Assembly (NCBI GenBank): GCA_964499575.1 | Contig: CAZCLK010000004.1 | Location: 53,396-117,395, forward strand | Origin: JAAYCT01 sp964499575 | Lineage (GTDB): Bacteria; Bacillota; Clostridia; Saccharofermentanales; Saccharofermentanaceae | DNA: 64,000 bases | Reading direction: 5' to 3' | Notes under the pieces: model-generated | The model's database searches: none | What the model saw: only the letters and a program-made list of their open reading frames with translations | What the model was told of the DNA's origin: nothing | Made by a program: the position numbers and the translations under genes | In this document: positions 53,620 through 61,563 of the stretch, in pieces | Layout: the number at the start of each line of letters is the position of its first letter | How positions within the stretch are numbered: the first letter of the stretch is position 1

Positions 53620-54893
53620 AGTTTTTTCTCCTCGCCGCCGTGGGCCTTCCGGAAGCGTTTCGTCTTATTCCATTGAACGTTTCTGCCGGACACGGCGTCA
53701 GCCAGAGCGTCGATGAATCCGAGCGAAATATTCCACAGGTAGAAGTAGAAGTTAAACGTAATAAGCGGCATCAGGAGAGCATCCTTGCGAACGCCGTCGA
53801 TCAGAAGCGCAGTCGATATCTCGTAGAAGGGCGCGAAATTCCCGTAACTGTTGTATGCGCCCAGGAAAATGACCGCCCAGAGCCCGATGAACACGTTCAT
53901 TTCTCCGAGAAGGAAAAGAACCACGGAATCCATAAGAGCGAGGGAGAAAAGGACGGGAACAAAATAGACCATCAAAAGAAGCATGCCGTCGAGCCGCTCC
54001 CTGCGTGAGATATTCTTCGAAAAAAGGAACTTGAAGAAGTACCGGAACATGACACTGTTGTGCCCGCGGGACCAGCGGCGGACCTGACCGGCGCGCACCG
54101 ACCAGGTCTCGGGGACCTCCTCGTAGCACTCCGCCGAATTGGCGTAAATCACTTTCCAGCCTTTCAGATAGAGCCGGTAGGTCAACTCGGTATCCTCGGC
54201 GAGCACCCTCGGGTCGAATCCCCCGGTCTCGGTCATGATACTCTTACGGAAACCGCCGACCGTTCCGCCGTACTGCGGGAGTGTCCGAAGGTTGTATCGC
54301 GCCTGCTGATCCGACTGATATCCGCCGGAACGTTCGAGATTCAGAAGGCGGGTCAGGCCGTTCTTGGATGTGTTATAGGGAATGACCCGTCCCATCACGG
54401 CACCGACCTCGGGATCCTGAAACGCGAGGGCGAGCTGACGGATCATATCCTTGCCCGGGCGGTAATCCGCGTCGAAAACGATGATGATCTCACCTTCGGC
54501 GATACCCATCGCGTCGTTCAAAGCCACGGGCTTACCGCGATCCCCGGATTTCCGGTGTAACGGTCGGATACACGGGTATCTGCTGTGATACTCGTCCAGC
54601 ATTTCCTCGGTCCGGTCGGAAGAGTGATCGTTGATCGGAATGATCTCCAGTAAATCGCGATCGTAGTTACAGTCAAGAAGAGAATCGAGAACGCCCGTCA
54701 GGACCTGCTCCTCATTGTGCATCGGGATAAGAACGCTGACCTTGGGCATTTTGCTGTCGACAATGTCGTTCAGGTACATTCTCTGGCGGTCGAATATTCG
54801 GTTATACGCGAAAATAGCGTGACGGACAGCATAAACCACCATCACGATGACGACGAAAACAAAATACAGTTTCAGAAAGAAGATCACATCCAC
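53616..54893 (-). CDS. Membrane family 2 glycosyltransferase, processive type
   Basis: A 425-residue protein with an N-terminal helix, a GT2 catalytic domain and about four C-terminal helices. Catalytic features are SVLIPMHNEEQ, D141-A-D143 (FDADYRP), AEDTEL with Asp234, and Q270-V-R-R-W274. This is the D,D,D,QxxRW set of cellulose/hyaluronan/PgaC-type polymerases, which make and extrude polysaccharide. The sugar is unknown. It overlaps both neighbours. Confidence 0.92.
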   Translation of the reverse strand: MDVIFFLKLYFVFVVIVMVVYAVRHAIFAYNRIFDRQRMYLNDIVDSKMPKVSVLIPMHNEEQVLTGVLDSLLDCNYDRDLLEIIPINDHSSDRTEEMLDEYHSRYPCIRPLHRKSGDRGKPVALNDAMGIAEGEIIIVFDADYRPGKDMIRQLALAFQDPEVGAVMGRVIPYNTSKNGLTRLLNLERSGGYQSDQQARYNLRTLPQYGGTVGGFRKSIMTETGGFDPRVLAEDTELTYRLYLKGWKVIYANSAECYEEVPETWSVRAGQVRRWSRGHNSVMFRYFFKFLFSKNISRRERLDGMLLLMVYFVPVLFSLALMDSVVLFLLGEMNVFIGLWAVIFLGAYNSYGNFAPFYEISTALLIDGVRKDALLMPLITFNFYFYLWNISLGFIDALADAVSGRNVQWNKTKRFRKAHGGEEKKL

Positions 54894-55696
54894 TGCCAGT
54901 CCGCTAATCCTTCCCCGTGATTGAAGTGCTCGATCCTTGTATTGATGAAGATCGAATAGATGAATACAAAGTAGATAAAGTCAAACATCGGCCCCAGGGA
55001 GAAAAACAGGGAGGTCATGTAGAGCGTTGAGGCCTTCGCAAGTATAAAGAGGAAAACCAGATAACGAACACAGCCGAAAACGAACGAGTAGGCGATGATT
55101 CCGAAGAATAACAACATTCTGCCGCCGATTTTGCCGTAGCCGAAAATACCCGAAATGATCCCGGAAAGAACGATGAAAGCGAGCCATAGTCCGACCTGCT
55201 GAAGCATATAGAGCTCCGAATACTCGGAAACGGTATAGGGAAAGTAATCCTTTGCGAAAAGGAAAAAAATGCATGAAACCAGATGAAGAAGAAGAACGAT
55301 GACGGCATAGATCGATACCGGAGTTCCGCCCTTCTTGTGACGAAAAGACAAAAGAAGCAGAAAAATGGAGGCCAGAGTGACAACAAGGTTGATTGCGGTT
55401 GCTTCTCCGCTCGGGAGTAAATTCGGAAGACGGACGAAGTAGACCCCGCCGAAAATCGGCAGGAACGGACGATACGCGATATTGATCGAATCAGCCGGAA
55501 AAAACTCGGTTAGGGCATCCCGGACCCAATCGGAAAGCGCGGAGGTCAGTTCGGTAAAAAAGAACAGGAACAAAAAAACGCACGGTAAAACCACAGCGAG
55601 CAAAAACACCCATTGTTTCTTGCTTTCCGGCGCGAAATGACGATAGGTACGGGAGTAGAAAATGCGTTTTTTTCTGCGTTTGCGGAGAACATCCAT
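54884..55696 (-). CDS. Polytopic membrane protein, first gene of the surface-polymer operon
   Basis: A protein of about 270 residues with seven or eight hydrophobic helices and a basic N-terminus (MDVLRKRRKKRIFYSRTYRH). I do not recognise a family. Its ending overlaps the GT2 gene by 10 bases. The start is placed at 55696, next to a G-rich region, rather than at 55813, which is before the promoter at 55794-55822. It may form a channel or accessory with the glycosyltransferase. Confidence 0.72.
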   Translation of the reverse strand: MDVLRKRRKKRIFYSRTYRHFAPESKKQWVFLLAVVLPCVFLFLFFFTELTSALSDWVRDALTEFFPADSINIAYRPFLPIFGGVYFVRLPNLLPSGEATAINLVVTLASIFLLLLSFRHKKGGTPVSIYAVIVLLLHLVSCIFFLFAKDYFPYTVSEYSELYMLQQVGLWLAFIVLSGIISGIFGYGKIGGRMLLFFGIIAYSFVFGCVRYLVFLFILAKASTLYMTSLFFSLGPMFDFIYFVFIYSIFINTRIEHFNHGEGLADWQWM

Positions 55697-55793
55697 GATT
55701 TGCCCGCCCCCCCTAGGCAAAACAGAATAGAATGATGAATAATCGGTAATCAGAGGGAAAATCCACGATCTAATCCGGAAGAACCAATTCGAA

Positions 55794-55822
55794 ATGATAT
55801 CACATTTTTTCAATACTGTACA
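55794..55822 (-). promoter_or_regulatory. Promoter of the surface-polymer operon
   Basis: On the minus strand TGTACA (55817-55822) and TATCAT (55794-55799) are 17 bases apart, predicting a leader of about 90 bases before the first start. All eight genes 55696 to 47130 can be read from it. Confidence 0.55.
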
Positions 55823-55914
55823 GATACCATGTAAATTGAAGCAATATATCTGAAAATGCTGCGCAAAAGGAATCCGTCGTAACCGTATATTCGATCGCCC
55901 TTTCGTGCCCGGAA

Positions 55915-55997
55915 AAACAGAAAAGTCCCCTTCCTCGACTGAGCACCACAGAATCGCGGAGCGATCCGGACCTGCTTGAAGTCGGGAAAGGGGCTAT
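55915..55997 (-). terminator. Long-hairpin terminator after tRNA-Ala
   Basis: On the minus strand AGCCCCTTTCC pairs with GGAAGGGGACT across an internal smaller hairpin (ATCGC/GCGAT), followed by a TTTTCTGTTTTT tail. It separates the tRNA from the surface-polymer operon promoter. Confidence 0.7.
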
Positions 55998-56010
55998 CTC
56001 TTTCTTAGTT

Positions 56011-56086
56011 TGGTGGAGAATATGGGGCTCGAACCCACGACCTTTGCACTGCCAGTGCAACGCTCTCCCAGCTGAGCTAATCCCCC
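56011..56086 (-). tRNA. tRNA-Ala (anticodon GGC)
   Basis: On the minus strand a 76-base cloverleaf: acceptor GGGGGAT/ATTCTCC with two G-T pairs, D arm GCTC/GAGC, anticodon stem TTGCA/TGCAA with loop CTGGCAG (anticodon GGC), and T arm GTGGG-TTCGAGC-CCCAT. Discriminator A and an encoded CCA end. Confidence 0.97.
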
Positions 56087-56165
56087 GAATAACAGACGCA
56101 TTGTATTATAGGGGCCGTTGTTTGTCAATGTTTGCGAGCCCCGCGTTTTACCGGGCATAGACCTG

Positions 56166-56195
56166 TTGAGCGATTTGTGCTATATGTTGTAAAGA
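56166..56195 (+). promoter_or_regulatory. Promoter of the first GT39-like gene
   Basis: TTGAGC (56166-56171) and TAAAGA (56190-56195) are 18 bases apart, about 70 bases before the start. The region is duplicated 1860 bases later at 58026-58055, including the shared GATTTGTGC spacer, which supports a real promoter. Confidence 0.5.
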
Positions 56196-56267
56196 CTCAT
56201 CATGTCAGTAAGAATGTGAACGTACTCCGGAGGTTTGTGCAAGCGGTTCCGGGCACGGGGAGAGGCG

Positions 56268-57893
56268 ATGAACAGTTTCCCGGAAAAAAGGACGGGTTCC
56301 GCTCAGAAAATCGGTTTGAAGCGCCCGGATCAGAAGGAACTTTTTTTCGTTTTTCTTTTGTTTTTGGCGATGTCGCTGGCGGCACTGTTTTTCTGTAGTG
56401 TCCATTCTCCGTTTTATCGATATTCGGTCAATCCGGATGCCAATGCGTATATGTGCGTGGCGCGCGCAATGCGTCACGGGTTATTGCCGTACCGCGATGT
56501 GTTTGATCATAAGGGGCTTCTACTGTATTTGATCAATTTTTTGGCAACCCTGCTCTCGCCGAAGAGTATGACCGGACTCTATTTGATCCTGGGTTTTTCG
56601 CTTTCTGTCTTTCTCTGGTACGGATATCGTATCGCGCGGATGTTGCTTACGGTATGGCCGGCATTGGTTGCAACTTTCCCTTTGCTTTTCTTCTCGGTCG
56701 GCAATCGCGATTTCTACCACGGCGGCGGTTCGACCGAGGAATACCTTATGCCCTGCCTGATGGCTTGCATTTTTTATTTGATCCGATCCTTCCGATATAT
56801 CGAAAAACAAGAGGAATTCATGTTGCGCCGCTTCTTCCTCGATTCGGTCGCTACAGGTTTTTTCTGCGGCATTATGCTCTGGATCAAATACACAACGATC
56901 CCTGCGGTTGGTATGGCCTTTTTGTTTCTCTATTTTTATCTTTTCTTCGCGAAAAAGGGTGCGACAGCACTCAAATCTTTTATCGGCGTCATTTGCGGAG
57001 CTGTTATCAGCTCATTGCCGTGTTTACTTTTCCTCTGGAAGAACAACTTGTTCAAGGATATGTGGTCGGTATATATCCAATTCAATTGCTCCTACACCAG
57101 CGGTGATGTTGCGAATCGACATACGGCAGCAAACCTCTATATTCTCCATTCAGCGATTCCGATTATCATTGTTTCAATCGCGGGGCTTTTTTTCTTCTAT
57201 TTCCAACAGAAGCAGAAGATGATCTCGAAGACCGGGTTTGCCAGCCTTGTGATATATTCTTTCACATCCATCTTTTTTGTTGTCGCATTCGGAAGGTATT
57301 ACCCGTATTACTTCCTTTCGGTCATTCCGCCTTTGATATTCACGACAATTGCCGTGATCCGGTTTTTCCTGACGCGGCGCCTCTCGCAGAAACTATCCCA
57401 AGTTTCGATCGTCGTGAAAATCATCGTTACCGGAGCATTGGCCTTATGTTTCCTCTGCCTGACCATCTTTTCCGCGGCGCCTTACTGGAACAAATGGTCT
57501 TATCGAGCGCCTAAAACGAACATGGAATACTATGCCGACGTCATTAATGAGCACTGGGCAAAAACCGGCGACGGCAGTGTCCCCGCAATCATTTGCTTTT
57601 TGAGTATGGACAGAGGCCTCCTTCAACTTTGTGACACTTATCCTCAAAACCGGTTCTATTACGCACCGAACGGCGGAGGGGACAGCGAGATTTATGTCGC
57701 TCAGGAACAAATGAAGTATATTAAGGAAGGAACGGTTGATTATATATATGTTGATGCGGGCGATATGTTTACCGATCTCATAATGCGGGTCAATCCGTCA
57801 TATCAACCGATCAATATTCCCGGCGATTTTCCCGGAGAAAAAGATAATGACTGTGTCATCTACGCCAAGACGGAAAGCGGGGCTGTTTCATAA
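56268..57893 (+). CDS. GT39-like membrane glycosyltransferase, paralog 1
   Basis: A 541-residue protein with about twelve hydrophobic helices. The first extracytoplasmic loop has the GT39/ArnT/PMT signature region (YSVNPDANAYMCVARAMRHG, with the polyprenyl-phosphate-dependent D-H-K motif at DVFDHKG). Such enzymes add sugars from polyprenyl phosphate to proteins or glycolipids outside the membrane. The start at 56268 follows GGGGAGAGG. Two further copies follow in tandem. Paralog 1 reads DHKGL where the others read DHKGP. Confidence 0.85.
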   Translation: MNSFPEKRTGSAQKIGLKRPDQKELFFVFLLFLAMSLAALFFCSVHSPFYRYSVNPDANAYMCVARAMRHGLLPYRDVFDHKGLLLYLINFLATLLSPKSMTGLYLILGFSLSVFLWYGYRIARMLLTVWPALVATFPLLFFSVGNRDFYHGGGSTEEYLMPCLMACIFYLIRSFRYIEKQEEFMLRRFFLDSVATGFFCGIMLWIKYTTIPAVGMAFLFLYFYLFFAKKGATALKSFIGVICGAVISSLPCLLFLWKNNLFKDMWSVYIQFNCSYTSGDVANRHTAANLYILHSAIPIIIVSIAGLFFFYFQQKQKMISKTGFASLVIYSFTSIFFVVAFGRYYPYYFLSVIPPLIFTTIAVIRFFLTRRLSQKLSQVSIVVKIIVTGALALCFLCLTIFSAAPYWNKWSYRAPKTNMEYYADVINEHWAKTGDGSVPAIICFLSMDRGLLQLCDTYPQNRFYYAPNGGGDSEIYVAQEQMKYIKEGTVDYIYVDAGDMFTDLIMRVNPSYQPINIPGDFPGEKDNDCVIYAKTESGAVS

Positions 57894-58025
57894 AGCGTTA
57901 AAAACGTGGCTTCTTCTTGGATGAACGACGTATTTGACGATGTTGGGCCGTCTGATATCCTCATCACAGGGGAAAGCTTGTTTAATGCCGGCATGTTTTC
58001 CTCGTTTTTGCTGAAAATAGTACTG

Positions 58026-58055
58026 TTGATTGATTTGTGCTTGATGTGGTAGAGT
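58026..58055 (+). promoter_or_regulatory. Promoter of the second GT39-like gene
   Basis: TTGATT (58026-58031) and TAGAGT (58050-58055) are 18 bases apart and match the position and spacer of the promoter at 56166. It is part of the duplicated unit. Confidence 0.5.
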
Positions 58056-58121
58056 CTCATTGTATTACTATGAGTGTGTGCCGGAGACATTCGCAGACGG
58101 TTCCGGGCACGGGGAGAGGCT

Positions 58122-59747
58122 ATGAACAGCTTGCCGGACAAATTGACGCGCCCCACCCGAGAAATCCGTGTGAATGATCCGGGCACAAAGGAGCTTCTTT
58201 TTGTTTTTCTTTTGTTTTTGGCGGTATCGCTCTCGGCGCTCTTTTTCATTAATTTCCATTCTCCGTTTTATCGATATTCGGTCAATCCGGACTCCAATAC
58301 CTATATAGACTTGGCGCGCGCAATGAGACACGGACTACTGCCGTATCGCGATGTGTTTGACCATAAAGGCCCTCTTTTGTATTTGATTAATTTTTTAGCA
58401 ACGGTACTCTCCCCGAAAAGCCTGACGGGACTTTATTGGATCCTCGGTTTTTCGCTTGCGGTCTTTCTCTGGTACGGATACAGGATCGCCCGGATGTTTC
58501 TTTCGATATTGCCGGCACTGACGGCAACTTTTCCTTTGCTTTTCTTCTCGGTCGGCAATCGCATTCTTTACAGCGGCGGAGGTTCGACCGAGGAGTACCT
58601 TATGCCTTGCATGATGGCTTGCATTTTCTATTTGATCCGATTCACCGGATGTATTGATAAACAGGATGGCCTATCGTTACATCGCTTTTTCCTCGATTCG
58701 GTCGCTACAGGTTTTTTCTGCGGCATTATGCTTTGGATCAAATACACGACGATTCCCACGGTCGGCCTGGCCTTTTTGTTTCTCTATGTTTGTCTTTTCG
58801 TCGCGAAAAAGAGCGCAACAGCACTCCGGTCTTTTCTGGGAATTGTGTGCGGGGCTATCATCAGTTCCTTGCCGTGTTTGCTCTTCCTCTGGAAAAACGA
58901 CCTGTTCAAAGATATGTGGTCTGCATATATCCGATTCAATTACTCTTATAACAACAGTGATCTTGCGAAAAACCATACAGAAATAAATCTATATGTTCTC
59001 CGGTCAGCGATCCCGATCATGATTGCTTCGATATTGGGCCTTATTCTTTTCTACGCTCATCAAAAACAGAAGATAATCTCAAAGATCGGGTTCGCGGGCC
59101 TTATGATATTTATTTTCTCATCCATCTTTTTTATTGTCGCATTCGGAAGGTATTACCCGTATTACTTTCTTACGATCATCCCGCCATTGATCTTCGCGAC
59201 AATTGCCGTGATCCGGTTTTTCCTGACGAGGCGCTTCTCGCAGAGACTATTCGAAGGTTCGATAGTCCCGAAAATCATCGTTACCGGAGCATTGGCCTTA
59301 TGTTTTCTTTGCCTGACCATCTTTTCCGCGGCGCCTTTCTGGGGCAGGATATCTTTTCGAGCCCCCAAAACGAACACGGAGTATCATGCCGACGCTATTA
59401 ACAACTATTGGGCACAAAACGGCGACGGCAGTGAACCCGCAATCCTTTTCTTTTTAGGTATGGACAGAGGAATCCTGCAACTTTGTGATACCTATCCTCA
59501 AAACCGTTTCTTTTACGCACCGATTGTCGGAGATGACCAAGTGCTGTATATAGCTAAAGAACAACTGAAATATATCGAAGAAGGCACTGTCGATTTTATC
59601 TATGTCGATAAGGGCGATATGTATGCCGATTTCTTCATGCGGGCCAATCCGTCATATCAACCGATCAGTATTCCGGGCGATTATCCCGGGAAGGAAAATG
59701 ATAATGCTGTCATCTACGCCAAGACGGAAACCAGGGCCGATTCATGA
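58122..59747 (+). CDS. GT39-like membrane glycosyltransferase, paralog 2
   Basis: A 541-residue protein of exactly the same length as paralog 1 and highly similar from the first residues (MNSLPDKLTRP) to the end (VIYAKTETRADS). Same helices and DVFDHKGPLLYLINF. Start placed at ATG 58122 after GGGGAGAGG, as in paralog 1. The strong similarity, including upstream DNA, marks a recent tandem duplication. Sugar and acceptor unknown. Confidence 0.85.
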   Translation: MNSLPDKLTRPTREIRVNDPGTKELLFVFLLFLAVSLSALFFINFHSPFYRYSVNPDSNTYIDLARAMRHGLLPYRDVFDHKGPLLYLINFLATVLSPKSLTGLYWILGFSLAVFLWYGYRIARMFLSILPALTATFPLLFFSVGNRILYSGGGSTEEYLMPCMMACIFYLIRFTGCIDKQDGLSLHRFFLDSVATGFFCGIMLWIKYTTIPTVGLAFLFLYVCLFVAKKSATALRSFLGIVCGAIISSLPCLLFLWKNDLFKDMWSAYIRFNYSYNNSDLAKNHTEINLYVLRSAIPIMIASILGLILFYAHQKQKIISKIGFAGLMIFIFSSIFFIVAFGRYYPYYFLTIIPPLIFATIAVIRFFLTRRFSQRLFEGSIVPKIIVTGALALCFLCLTIFSAAPFWGRISFRAPKTNTEYHADAINNYWAQNGDGSEPAILFFLGMDRGILQLCDTYPQNRFFYAPIVGDDQVLYIAKEQLKYIEEGTVDFIYVDKGDMYADFFMRANPSYQPISIPGDYPGKENDNAVIYAKTETRADS

Positions 59748-59811
59748 GTCATAACCTCTTTGGGGTTCTCATCGTCGAATAATAGTCGAGTTATATAAAC
59801 GGGAGGTCTCC

Positions 59812-61428
59812 ATGGATAAATCGCAAACCGGAATGAAGGCAGAAGCGAAGAATATGCGGACGGAGCCGCCGAATTCCCGGGAACTGGTGCTCGTTTCTCT
59901 GCTTTTTGCTTCCGTTGCTCTGGTCTGCCTCTTTTTTTGCAGTGTCCATTCTCCCTTTTATCGTTACTCGGCTTTCCCGGACGCGAACACATACATGGGC
60001 GTCGCTCAGGCTATGCGACACGGTCTGATGCCTTACCGCGATGTTTTCGATCATAAGGGTCCGCTGTTATATCTGATCAACTACCTGGCGGCTGTTATGT
60101 TCTCTCAGGGAAAGACAGGCATATACTTTTTATCGAGTGTCTCGCTGACGGTCTTCCTTGTGTATGGATATCGCATCGCGCGTTTGATTCTTCCCCAAGT
60201 GCCATCCTTGATCGCGACCTTCCCGCTCATCCTTCTTTCAGTGGGGAATCATGTGTTTTATCACGGCGGCGGTTCGACCGAGGAGTTTCTGATGCCCGGT
60301 TTGATGGCCTGTCTTTATTACTTGATCCGTCTTTGTCTGCATGCGGATAAGAACGACTACATGACAAAACAGAGCTCCTTTCTTGAATCCTTCGCCACGG
60401 GCATTTTCTGCGGCATGATGCTTTGGATCAAATACACGACGCTTCCGGCAATCGCCGCATCGTTTCTGATCGTGTACATTTTTCTTTTTGTGAAAAAAAG
60501 GGGAGCGGACGCCGCTTTTTCTGTACTCGGCGTTTTTTCCGGAGCGTTGATCGTTTCCTTGCCGTGCTTGTTTTTCTTATGGAAAACCGGTCTTTTTAAG
60601 GACATGTGGTCTGCCTATGTCCTTTTTAACTATTCTTATACGGGAGATGTCACAGCGGCGCAACACGCATCGCTCAATGCCGAGCACCTGTATACAGCGA
60701 TTCCCTACTTGATCGCTTCGGTCTTCGGGCTGATCTACCTTTACGTTAAAACTGCGATCGTGCGAAAGATCGGAGCCCCGGCTGTTTTCGTTTATACGGG
60801 CGTTTGTGCGCTCTTTGTGTTTGCTTTCGGAAGATACTACAACTATTATTTTCTGGCGCTGACGCCGTTTTTGATTTTTACGACGATCGCGGTGACTCAC
60901 TTTGTGACAACACACCGGAAGGGACAAGCATTTCATGCGTTTTCGAAAAGCATAAAAATCGTCATCAGTGCATTTATCCCGGTGCTGATCGTCTGCCTGA
61001 CCATCGGCTTATCGATCCCCGTATGGAAGGAGGGCGCCGTTGTATCGCCCGAAACCGATGAGGAAAGATGCGCGGATGCGATCCGGGCACGCTTCGATGA
61101 CGATCATCCGCCGAGCATCCTATGCTTTGTAACCATGGATACCGGAATCATTCAACTTTGCGAAACCTACCCGCAGGTGCGCTACTTCTATGTGCCCAAT
61201 GTGGCCGGAGATCAAGGAGATCAGATTTTTCGAGAGCAGGTGCGTTATATCGAAGAGGGACGGGTCGACGTCGTGTATATATACAGCAGTTATGATCTTT
61301 CATACTTTTTAGAAAGAAATCCCTCGTTTCAACTTATATACAAGACTCCCGACTCGGAATATCCCGGAGATTTTCACAGCGTTTATGCACAAGATGAACG
61401 GGAAGGCGTCGAAAGCGTGATAAATTGA
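59812..61428 (+). CDS. GT39-like membrane glycosyltransferase, paralog 3
   Basis: A 538-residue member of the same family, less similar than the first two (first residues MDKSQTGMKAEAK; YSAFPDANTYMGVAQAMRHG; DVFDHKGPLLYLINYL). GGAGG lies 5 bases before the ATG and no promoter is visible in the 64-base gap, so it is likely co-transcribed with paralog 2. The C-terminal extracellular domain is the most divergent. Confidence 0.85.
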   Translation: MDKSQTGMKAEAKNMRTEPPNSRELVLVSLLFASVALVCLFFCSVHSPFYRYSAFPDANTYMGVAQAMRHGLMPYRDVFDHKGPLLYLINYLAAVMFSQGKTGIYFLSSVSLTVFLVYGYRIARLILPQVPSLIATFPLILLSVGNHVFYHGGGSTEEFLMPGLMACLYYLIRLCLHADKNDYMTKQSSFLESFATGIFCGMMLWIKYTTLPAIAASFLIVYIFLFVKKRGADAAFSVLGVFSGALIVSLPCLFFLWKTGLFKDMWSAYVLFNYSYTGDVTAAQHASLNAEHLYTAIPYLIASVFGLIYLYVKTAIVRKIGAPAVFVYTGVCALFVFAFGRYYNYYFLALTPFLIFTTIAVTHFVTTHRKGQAFHAFSKSIKIVISAFIPVLIVCLTIGLSIPVWKEGAVVSPETDEERCADAIRARFDDDHPPSILCFVTMDTGIIQLCETYPQVRYFYVPNVAGDQGDQIFREQVRYIEEGRVDVVYIYSSYDLSYFLERNPSFQLIYKTPDSEYPGDFHSVYAQDEREGVESVIN

Positions 61429-61494
61429 ACCTTGCAGGTGATTGCTCCGCCAATCGTTACGGTTCGTACAAGAATTGTTTTGCCCGAATCGAAC

Positions 61495-61504
61495 GAAACG
61501 TTTC
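61495..61504. promoter_or_regulatory. LacI-family-like operator
   Basis: GAAACGTTTC is a perfect palindrome with the central CG typical of LacI/GalR-family operators. It lies just before and over the -35 of the cellobiose phosphorylase promoter, so a repressor bound there would block transcription. No regulator gene is in the window. Confidence 0.5.
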
Positions 61505-61530
61505 ATATTTTCGTAAATTTGTAGTATCAT
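61502..61530 (+). promoter_or_regulatory. Promoter of the cellobiose phosphorylase gene
   Basis: TTCATA (61502-61507) and TATCAT (61525-61530) are 17 bases apart, 33 bases before the ATG. GGAGG sits 7 bases before the ATG. Confidence 0.55.
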
Positions 61531-61563
61531 AAGTTTAATTCATACCCATACGGAGGATATATT

